Assembly: GCF_036010485.1 (NCBI RefSeq)
Contig: NZ_CP108568.1
Coordinates: 1,984,001 to 2,048,000 of the forward strand
Length of the DNA: 64,000 nucleotides
Reading direction: 5' to 3'
From: Streptomyces sp. NBC_01198
GTDB lineage: Bacteria > Actinomycetota > Actinomycetes > Streptomycetales > Streptomycetaceae
Part shown: piece after piece, positions 45,995 through 52,894 of the stretch
Layout: the number at the start of each line of letters is the position of its first letter
How positions within the stretch are numbered: position 1 is the stretch's first letter
The notes under the pieces: model-generated
The model's input: only the letters and a program-made list of their open reading frames with translations
What the model was told of the DNA's origin: nothing
The model's database searches: none
Made by a program: the position numbers and the translations under genes

Positions 45995-46966
45995 ATGCAG
46001 CGCAGTGACGTTACGCGGCACGACGGCACCTGGGTGGGCCTGTCCCTGGATGTGCGGGAGCGCCGCCAGCCGGGCCTCTGCGTGTTCAGTGCTGGGCAGC
46101 AACTGCTGGTCTCCCAACTGTCGCGTCCCGTACTGCTCGCGGTTGTCGACGAGGACCTCCAAGGCGTCGACTTCTGGCGCACCGACGAGTACCGCTCCTT
46201 CGTCCCGCCGTTGCGCGCCGATATGGGGCGCGCCCTCGCGGGCAGCCCGGAACGGTGGGCTCACCGCTTCGCGCAGTACCTCATCGACGCGCCGGACAGC
46301 CCGCTCCACGAGGGCCGATGGCTCCTGTCGTGCGAGAGCCCGCTCCAGCGCTGGCGCCCTGCTGGCACTTCGCATGCCGAGTACTGGAGCTCGATGGTTG
46401 TCGACGGCCACCCCGACGGCTACCTCGACTGGTTCTTCCATTCCGGCTCGTGGGAGGTCCTTCCCCTACGCCCGATGCCCGATACCGACGACAGCCGGGT
46501 CAAGGCGTACCGCAAGCAGGCCCGTGAAGGGACGCTTCCGCCGGTCCTCCTGTGGTGGGTCAGTGGGCTGGACTGCCATCTGATCCTGGACGGTCACGCG
46601 CGGCTCACCGCGGCGATCGCCGAGTCCCTCGAGCCTCCGTTGCTGCAGTTGCACCGTACGGTGCCGCACGACGACCTGGCCGCGCGGACCGAGGAGGCCG
46701 TGAGCTTCTACGAGTGCGAACTGGCACGCTTCGCAGGACTCCGTACCGTCCACGGCCCCACCGTCCCGGACGGTGCCGCCACCGCCGGCCCGCAGCTCGC
46801 CCGCCTCCTCCACGGCCTGAACACCGCGGAACAGCCGACCTGGGCCTGGCCCCTGCCCGGCGGGGAGGTCCGGTGGCGTCGCATCGCACACGAGGTGACG
46901 GCCGGCCGAGGCTGGCCGGCCTCGGCGGCGACAGCCCCACCAAAGACGGGACATAACGACCTCTGA
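45995..46966 (+). CDS. Hypothetical protein with a ParB/Srx-like motif
   Basis: 323 aa soluble protein I do not recognise. The segment VLLWWVSGLDCHLILDGHAR followed by LTAAIAE resembles the D-G-H-x-R-L motif of ParB/sulfiredoxin-like nucleotide-binding folds. The rest (HEGRWLLSCESPLQRW and a Trp-rich centre) gives no clue. It converges on the deaminase-fold gene with an 18-bp gap; no direct evidence links the two. The start ATG lacks a good ribosome site. Confidence 0.7.
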   Translation: MQRSDVTRHDGTWVGLSLDVRERRQPGLCVFSAGQQLLVSQLSRPVLLAVVDEDLQGVDFWRTDEYRSFVPPLRADMGRALAGSPERWAHRFAQYLIDAPDSPLHEGRWLLSCESPLQRWRPAGTSHAEYWSSMVVDGHPDGYLDWFFHSGSWEVLPLRPMPDTDDSRVKAYRKQAREGTLPPVLLWWVSGLDCHLILDGHARLTAAIAESLEPPLLQLHRTVPHDDLAARTEEAVSFYECELARFAGLRTVHGPTVPDGAATAGPQLARLLHGLNTAEQPTWAWPLPGGEVRWRRIAHEVTAGRGWPASAATAPPKTGHNDL

Positions 46967-46984
46967 ACCCTCGGGCCTGTTTGC

Positions 46985-48568
46985 TCAGTCGGTCTCCATC
47001 GGATTTTCCTCCGGAGTGATCTCCAGGAAGAGGTCCTGGTCGTCGTCCTCGAGCGCCCCGGCATCGGCGTCGGCGTCCTCGACGGCGGACTGGCTGCTCT
47101 GCGAGTCGAGCGACTCGCTCGCGGACTGGGTGAGCGTATTGCGGTGGGACACGGTCGACTTGATGACGGTCTCCCGCAGTTTCGTCGAGGTCAGGGGCGG
47201 GGCGTCCAGCGATGCGGCGGTGGCGTGCTGGACCAGACCGGGTTCGAGGTCCGTCCCGTTGATGAGACCTTGCGCCTCCTCGCAGACGGCCATGATCCCG
47301 AGAGACTGGGCGACCCGCTGCAGGCCCTGGTAGGTCGTGGTGTCCCACAGGCCTCCTGGACGGGGGTTGAAGGAGACGTCGTAGCCGTACTCCCGCGCCA
47401 GGCGCAGCGTCACCCAGCAGACGGTGCAGGGCCGTTTGCCGCCGGCCACGGACGATCTGCCCCGGTGGCTCGCCAGGATCGCGGCGTGGAGAAGGTTCTG
47501 TTCTGCATGGGCGGTGAGCCCCTTGTTCGGTTGCCCGTTGACCGCGATGAAGCGCCCGTCCGACGCGGCGCCGGTGATCAGCGCGATGACGTGAGGGGGC
47601 CTCGGGGTGGCGTTGGCGGGTGTTCCCCCGTCGATGATCTTCTTGGCGGCCGGCTGAGTCATCACCTTGTGCAGAGTCGCCAGGATCGCTCTGACGGCTT
47701 CGGCTTGTGCCGGCGCCATCGTGCAGTCCACCTGGAGCTGGACCAGGCGCTTGACCCCTGCGGCTTCAGCCGAGTCGCCAGGGAGCTCGGAGGGAGAGGT
47801 GGTCAGGCCCAGTGCCTTCACAAGGCTGCTCAGCTTGACGGCCTTGCGTTGCGCCCATGGATCCTTCACCTCTTTGCCCGGCCTGGTCAGCACGGTGGCG
47901 AGGTCGTATCCCAGCAGCGTTGTGACAGTGCGCTGCTCGTTGGCGCTGATCAGGATCCGGCCGTTGATGGCCATGGCCTCGATCTCTTTGGTGCCGCTCT
48001 TCTCGGAGGTGCCGACGTGGTTGATCAGAGCCTGCGAAAGATGGTTGAGCAGCTGCAGGTCCCGAGTCGCGGCCTTCGACGCCGGGCCGACAAGGTGTCC
48101 GTCCTCATACCAGGCACCCGCTTGCCCGTTGCCTGGACGTTTGAACGCCGGTGACTTGACGATCTCGCTCAGGCCGGTTTTCACCGCCGCGGCCGCCAGC
48201 TTCGAGGGGTCACCCGGGGCCTTCACGCCGACAGCGGTTTCCACTCTGGGGAAGAGGGCGTAGGCCGCCTGCCGGGTCAGGATCCGCACATCGTCATCGC
48301 TTTCGGCACGCAGCCGTGTGACCAAGCGTGTCGCCTGCTGGTCGACGTACTCCTTCACCGGTGCGTGGAGAGCAGCGGGCAGGACGTCCACCAGCACGAC
48401 GTCTTGCTCCTCGGAGCTGCTGTCGTCCGCGTCCGACACCGCACCTGACGGAACGTCCGTGGCGGGAGTCCCACTGAGCAGGTCATCCGAAGACGCTGCC
48501 CTCTCCGTCTTCGCGCGCTTCGGCGGCCCGCCCAACTGGTCCCCGGCCTTGCGCTTGTCGCCGAACAC
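46985..48568 (-). CDS. Deaminase-fold protein with nuclear-localisation-like N-terminus
   Basis: 527 aa. GTG at 48568 follows GGGGGGAT. Residues 5-20 read KRKAGDQLGGPPKRAK, a KR-X10-KRxK pattern like eukaryotic bipartite NLSs, then an acidic stretch. A long mainly alpha-helical region follows. The cytidine-deaminase-like core is near residues 335-420: VIALITGAASDGRFIAVNG, zinc motif TAHAEQNLL (His-Ala-Glu near 357), then RPCTVCW (PCxxC near 382). The C-terminal 70 residues are Ser/Asp/Glu-rich. There is no signal peptide. It could be an antibacterial or anti-eukaryotic deaminase effector or a stand-alone base-modifying enzyme; its subfamily is not identified. Confidence 0.75.
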   Translation of the reverse strand: MFGDKRKAGDQLGGPPKRAKTERAASSDDLLSGTPATDVPSGAVSDADDSSSEEQDVVLVDVLPAALHAPVKEYVDQQATRLVTRLRAESDDDVRILTRQAAYALFPRVETAVGVKAPGDPSKLAAAAVKTGLSEIVKSPAFKRPGNGQAGAWYEDGHLVGPASKAATRDLQLLNHLSQALINHVGTSEKSGTKEIEAMAINGRILISANEQRTVTTLLGYDLATVLTRPGKEVKDPWAQRKAVKLSSLVKALGLTTSPSELPGDSAEAAGVKRLVQLQVDCTMAPAQAEAVRAILATLHKVMTQPAAKKIIDGGTPANATPRPPHVIALITGAASDGRFIAVNGQPNKGLTAHAEQNLLHAAILASHRGRSSVAGGKRPCTVCWVTLRLAREYGYDVSFNPRPGGLWDTTTYQGLQRVAQSLGIMAVCEEAQGLINGTDLEPGLVQHATAASLDAPPLTSTKLRETVIKSTVSHRNTLTQSASESLDSQSSQSAVEDADADAGALEDDDQDLFLEITPEENPMETD

Positions 48569-48661
48569 GATGATCCCCCCGGATGCGAACACTGTGGACC
48601 GTGACCGGCCCGCCCCGATTCCCAGCAGACAGAGTGTCAGCGAAAGGCTGCGGGGGCCACC

Positions 48662-48684
48662 TTTCGAGCGGTCGAGCGTCGTGG
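48662..48684. repeat. attL-like copy of the parE 3' end
   Basis: 23-bp exact direct repeat of 52907-52929 (TTTCGAGCGGTCGAGCGTCG and three more bases), extending to 27 of 28 identical. The second copy encodes the last residues of ParE (ATTLDRSK). This is the expected product of site-specific integration into the 3' end of parE. Confidence 0.7.
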
Positions 48685-48748
48685 GCGAGCGGCACCGCAT
48701 GAGTGGGCGACTCGGCGATCGTTTCCCGCAAGCGAGCGCCGGCTCCGG

Positions 48749-49669
48749 TCACGACATCCGCCACGTGTCCTCGTCGGTGAGCTTCTCGGCCAGATCCTGC
48801 AACGCCTGCAAAGTCCCCAAGTTGGCGATCCGGCTGGAGAGCACGTCCTCGTCGGTGATGAGCTGTTCGCGCCACTGCAGGACGGGTTCCAGCGGCACGG
48901 AGCCGATGACGGCGGTGTAGCCGACGCCGCAGTCGGCGGCTAGCCGGTCGAGGTCCTGGTCACACTTGCGCATCCATGCGGACTGGGTGGCGGGCACCCG
49001 CGACCACGGCGGCGTCTCGGGGTCGGGCACAGCCACCCGTACGAAGCGAAGGCTCCCGCGCAGTTTCTCGACATCGTGGCCGCGAGCGTAGCCGCCGGCG
49101 AGGATGCCGCGCGGGCCGAAGGCGAGCCCGGAGGCAGCGATCACGTGCTGCCGGGTCCAACGGTGATAGACGAGCCACCGGGCCTCGACGCCTTGCAGTT
49201 CGGGCCGTGCGGTGACCTCGAGCGCCATCTCGACGGCGTAGCTGCGCCCTGCGCTGAGGTCGACCATCACCACGTCGAATTCGCTGTCGAGCCGCAGGAA
49301 CAGGTCGATGCAGCGGCTCACCATGTCCTTGACCAGGGCGAACTCGCCACCATTGCGCTCGCCCGGCAACAGGACGAGGTTGCCGGAGGCGGCGGGCTGG
49401 AGACGGAGCACCTCGTGCTCGGTGTGTGCCCAGACATCCAGCCGGACGGGCACGTCGGCCTTCCCCTGGAGGTAGGAGTGAAGGCCGCCATGGTGGTCGG
49501 TGCCGCCCACCGCGCTCCGTATGCCGAAGAGTGCGGCCGCGGTGGGCGAGCCGAAGTCGAAGTCCAGGTAGCAGACATCGTCCCCCGCCAGCGCACGGCG
49601 GAAGGCGACGTTGGCGCTGGTGACCGAGCGGCCAGTGCCGCCCTTGTCCGAAGCGGCGAAGACGAGCAC
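48749..49669 (-). CDS. Variant P-loop ATPase-like protein (SCO2523-like)
   Basis: 306 aa, ParA/MinD-like. The loop reads DKGGTGRS: the signature lysine is kept but the P-loop lysine is Arg. Switch I (LDFDFGSPTAAALFG) and Walker B-like VVMVDLSAG follow. I recall a Streptomyces family called SCO2523 variant P-loop proteins that matches. GTG start lies 3 bp after the stop of the SCO2524-like gene, so they are cotranscribed. ATPase activity may be weak or absent; a switch or scaffold role with its partner is likely. Confidence 0.75.
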   Translation of the reverse strand: MLVFAASDKGGTGRSVTSANVAFRRALAGDDVCYLDFDFGSPTAAALFGIRSAVGGTDHHGGLHSYLQGKADVPVRLDVWAHTEHEVLRLQPAASGNLVLLPGERNGGEFALVKDMVSRCIDLFLRLDSEFDVVMVDLSAGRSYAVEMALEVTARPELQGVEARWLVYHRWTRQHVIAASGLAFGPRGILAGGYARGHDVEKLRGSLRFVRVAVPDPETPPWSRVPATQSAWMRKCDQDLDRLAADCGVGYTAVIGSVPLEPVLQWREQLITDEDVLSSRIANLGTLQALQDLAEKLTDEDTWRMS

Positions 49670-49672
49670 AGC

Positions 49673-51514
49673 TCACACTCCCCGGGAGGCGGTGTGCCTG
49701 GCCAGTGCCAGGCTGTCCAACTCACCGAGGACGTCCATGGTGAGGGCCATCGCGGTGCCGGGCTGCCGGTCGATGATCCCGCGCGCCCGGGCGAGTTTGA
49801 CCTCGATGGACCTGAGCGCCACGCCACGGGAGGCGTCCTGGCCCGAGGTGGGTTCGAGCTGCTCGTTGCCGAGCAGGTGGGTCGCCTCGCTGAGCAGCGA
49901 GGAGGCGTGACTGGCCAGTTCGGTACTGCGGATCGGCGGCTGGCTGAACAACTGTCGGCCGGCCACCATGCACTCGACGACCCGTTCGGTGATGTTCCAG
50001 GACGGCGGTCTCTGAGGGGCCGACATCCCCGGGTAGACGGCCTGGACGTCGTCCCACAGCCCGGCGCCCTCTCCGTCGCGGATCCGCCGCCTCCAGACGT
50101 GGTCGAAGATGCGCTCGGCAAGCGTCAGCAGCCGGTCGTGGGAGGACGTGTTCCGCGAGAGTATGGAGAGCTGGATGCTCCGTTTGAGCAACTGGGCCGA
50201 GAAGTCGCCGACGGTCCACTGCATCGGGGTGCCGGTGTCGCCGCTGCCCTGGAGCGGCAACCGCACGCCTGGGGTGTGCAGGCCGATCGCCTTGTCCTCG
50301 ACAGTCGGCCGGCTGCTGATCCGGCCGCGCTCGGCGAGCCGCTCCATCACCGTGACCGTACGGGTGAGGTCGTCGTCGGTCGCGCGGCGGCTCACCAGGT
50401 CATGGACCAGGATGGAGACGACTGCGAGTGAGAAGTACTCCGACTCGAGGCGCTCTCCGCTGGTTCGCCAGGGAATGTCCTCCAGCGGCCAGGCAGCGTC
50501 GCCGAAGCGGGCGATGCCGGACCAGAACTGCCGAGTGATCTCCCACCGCAGGCGTAACGCTTCGGCGAGCCGTTGCTGTTCGGGCGTGAGCAGACCGAGC
50601 GTCAGGGTGCGTTCGGAGAACAGGTCCTGGATGCCGTCGAGGGCGACAACCGTGAAGTAGAGGTACGGGATCGGCCGGGCGACGCCGTCGGGCTGCGGGC
50701 CGATCGACTCGGTGGTCTCGACCGGTGGGGAGTCCTTCACCAGGCCCCAGGCCCACCCGCATTCGAAGAGCTGGCTCTCGTCCCCGAGACGGTCTGCGGT
50801 GTCGATGCCGAGTACGAAGCTCTCGCTGATGGTGGCGCGCAGTGCCTCGAAGCGGCGATGGAACCGCTCCACGACGACGCGGTCGGAGAGATGCCCTTGG
50901 CCGAGGACGCCGCACATCGTGCGGCCCTGCGGTTCTTCGGGGCCGAAGACGTTGACAGTGAAGGAGCGCAGCAAGCTCACCATGGCCGCGGTGAGCCGGG
51001 TCTCGGCGGCGACCCGGACCTCCTCGATCAGCGCGCGCATCTCGCCGCGCCGGGTCGTGCTCTGGTAGACCTTGAGGAAGCCGAGGGTGGCCAGGCACAA
51101 GGTGATCGACATCGAGAACGAGTCGACGACGTCGAGCTGGCGCTGCTCCTCGCTGAGCTCCCGGCCGGGGTCGCACGCGTCGAAGGAGTAACCGCCCGCA
51201 AAGCTTGGGCGCTTGTCCGGTGTCGTGTAGGTGCGCATGAACTCGCCGAGGACGCGTACCAGCTTCGCGGGGAGCTCCACTCGCCCGCCGACGCCCTTCA
51301 GCGCGGTCAGCACATCGCGTTCGACGGTGTCCGGGTCGTCAAGCCGGAAGCTGGGGATTTCCGTGGCCGGATACATCAGGCACAGCAGCCGCTCGGCGTC
51401 GGCGACGCTGCTGCGACCTCCCCATTCACCCCAAGCCCATTCGCCATCCTCAAACGAATGACGTGAAACAGCCTGCCAGATATCCAGCAAATGCCGGCGT
51501 GGCTTGATCCGCAT
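49673..51514 (-). CDS. SCO2524-like protein of unknown function
   Basis: 613 aa soluble, mostly helical protein. ATG at 51514 gives the family-like start MRIKPRRHLLDIWQAVSRHS followed by WGEWGGRSSVADAERLLCLM. I recognise this as the SCO2524 type found beside SCO2523 P-loop proteins, from memory only. No enzymatic motif or membrane segment was seen. It leads the two-gene operon with the variant P-loop gene inside a degenerate integrative element. Confidence 0.65.
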   Translation of the reverse strand: MRIKPRRHLLDIWQAVSRHSFEDGEWAWGEWGGRSSVADAERLLCLMYPATEIPSFRLDDPDTVERDVLTALKGVGGRVELPAKLVRVLGEFMRTYTTPDKRPSFAGGYSFDACDPGRELSEEQRQLDVVDSFSMSITLCLATLGFLKVYQSTTRRGEMRALIEEVRVAAETRLTAAMVSLLRSFTVNVFGPEEPQGRTMCGVLGQGHLSDRVVVERFHRRFEALRATISESFVLGIDTADRLGDESQLFECGWAWGLVKDSPPVETTESIGPQPDGVARPIPYLYFTVVALDGIQDLFSERTLTLGLLTPEQQRLAEALRLRWEITRQFWSGIARFGDAAWPLEDIPWRTSGERLESEYFSLAVVSILVHDLVSRRATDDDLTRTVTVMERLAERGRISSRPTVEDKAIGLHTPGVRLPLQGSGDTGTPMQWTVGDFSAQLLKRSIQLSILSRNTSSHDRLLTLAERIFDHVWRRRIRDGEGAGLWDDVQAVYPGMSAPQRPPSWNITERVVECMVAGRQLFSQPPIRSTELASHASSLLSEATHLLGNEQLEPTSGQDASRGVALRSIEVKLARARGIIDRQPGTAMALTMDVLGELDSLALARHTASRGV

Positions 51515-51847
51515 CCCCCACCCCTTGCTCGGGTGTCCCCTGCCGAGACCGCAAGCATATCCACGGCCGAACTTCCTGCGGACCCGCAGGACCAGTCGTC
51601 CTTCAGCACATTCGTACCGGTGGTTGCGTACAGACTCCGGTATCGCGCGGGGCCACATCATCCGCACGCGGTGATCATTCCCGATGGCCAGCGTGGCCCC
51701 CGACGGCGTTTTCGACTGTCCTGCGGACTGTTTGCGGACCGCGCCACGCGGACTGACGCCTACGCCACGGTCCTACCGCTGCAGCGCCCTGCCTGGCCAT
51801 GGCAGGCGCCGAACGTAGGGCACCTCCCACACATTGCGTCAGCGTCG
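51515..51847. other. Gene-free stretch inside the integrative element
   Basis: 333 bp. GACTGTTTGCGGAC at 51726-51739 nearly repeats GACTGTGTGCGGAC at 52840-52853 (13 of 14), which could be a remnant of integrase arm sites. No gene seen. Confidence 0.4.
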
Positions 51848-52477
51848 TCAGAGCAGCCAGGGGCCGAGCAGACAGAACGCGACGGCGGCCAGTCCCGAAA
51901 GTGCGAAGACGGCACCCGCGCACAGCAGCATGAACATGAAGAAGGCAAGGAAGACGAGCCCCCCAGTGGACACCGCCACGTCCTTCTCCTCGCTCGCCAC
52001 AAGCCAGACGTGCCGGATCGGCAGTGCGGCCAGGTCGGGGGTCTTCCCGCAGTTCCTGCGCCAGTACACCTCCCGACTCTCTCCGGTCTGCACCTGGTAG
52101 ACCTGCTCGAAGTCCCCGTGGTAGTCCCGGTGGGGCTCCGTACGCACGTAGCGTGCCGGTACGCGGCGGGCCCGGCGCAGGGGCTTCTCCGACCGGAATT
52201 CGGGCACCGCGACCACCATCCCGGCGGCGAACATCCAGAGGATCGGACAGATCCAGAGCAGAGCGAGGTCCAGCCACATGCCCCGGACCGCAAATGCGGC
52301 GGCGGCGTAGGCGATCAGCAGCCCGCCCGCTGCCCAGGCCGACCGGGACACCAACTGCGCCCGGGTGAACCGCTCCCGCAGACGCGGCCGGGGCGGCGCG
52401 TCCCAGGGCTTGGAGTCCGTGTCGGTCGCGCCTTCCGGCCCGTCCTCAAGCGGCTGATCCCTCGGTGCGGCGTCCAT
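51848..52477 (-). CDS. Predicted membrane protein with two helix pairs
   Basis: 209 aa. A charged, Pro-rich N-terminus (to about residue 45) is followed by two hydrophobic segments (WAAGGLLIAYAAAAFAV and LALLWICPILWMFAAGMVVA), a soluble middle of some 75 residues (PARYVRTEPHRDYHGDFEQV) and two C-terminal ones (GLVFLAFFMFMLLCAGAVF, SGLAAVAFCLLGPWLL). ATG at 52477 has GGGGGAA upstream. Not recognised; it is cargo of the element and could serve as the membrane part of the P-loop pair, from position only. Confidence 0.7.
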   Translation of the reverse strand: MDAAPRDQPLEDGPEGATDTDSKPWDAPPRPRLRERFTRAQLVSRSAWAAGGLLIAYAAAAFAVRGMWLDLALLWICPILWMFAAGMVVAVPEFRSEKPLRRARRVPARYVRTEPHRDYHGDFEQVYQVQTGESREVYWRRNCGKTPDLAALPIRHVWLVASEEKDVAVSTGGLVFLAFFMFMLLCAGAVFALSGLAAVAFCLLGPWLL

Positions 52478-52579
52478 GCTTCCCCCATGCCTCGGCGACC
52501 TGGACCAGAGTATGCCCGGGCTCGATCGGCTTCGGCGGAGAGCCGAGGTCAAGGCTTCCAGTTCATACCGGCGTCAAAT

Positions 52580-52690
52580 TTAGATGTTCAGCGTCGTGGC
52601 CGCGTTGGTAAGGCTGAGGCGCTCGGAGAGGGTCTTTACGGACTCGCCGTGCTTGATGGGCAGGCCGGCGTAATGGTGCCGCAAGGCGCG
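52580..52690 (-). pseudogene. Inverted fragment of a tyrosine integrase
   Basis: Minus-strand translation reads RALRHHYAGLPIKHGESVK followed by TLSERLSLTNAATTLNI and a stop. This matches the box II region of actinobacterial phage-type integrases (LRHxYAS ... HGESVKxVxxRLGHxxxxxTLxTY). The stop replaces the catalytic-Tyr region and GH is lost, so the piece is inactive. Confidence 0.75.
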
Positions 52691-52696
52691 CGGCCG

Positions 52697-52801
52697 GCCC
52701 ACCTGTGGCCCGAGTCCGAAGAACGGACCCGGGCCGCCGTCGACAAGGCCTACGCGGACCGCCCCGAAGAGGGCGACGCAGAGGCCCGCGCGGCGGCCTG
52801 A
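52697..52801 (+). pseudogene. C-terminal fragment of the same integrase, plus strand
   Basis: The frame encodes HLWPESEERTRAAVDKAYAD and continues to a stop at 52801; HLWP-[DE]-S-x-x-R-T-R-x-A-V is what follows the catalytic Tyr in these integrases. Its orientation and position, 105 bp from the parE att copy, fit the normal integrase location. The two fragments meet head to head, which implies inversion of part of the gene. Confidence 0.75.
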
Positions 52802-52894
52802 ACAACCCCCAGAACTGACGTGACGTCAGTTCCCTTGCAGACTGTGTGCGGACTGCAAAGGGTCCCCGAGTCCGCTCGACTACAAAGCCGCAGG

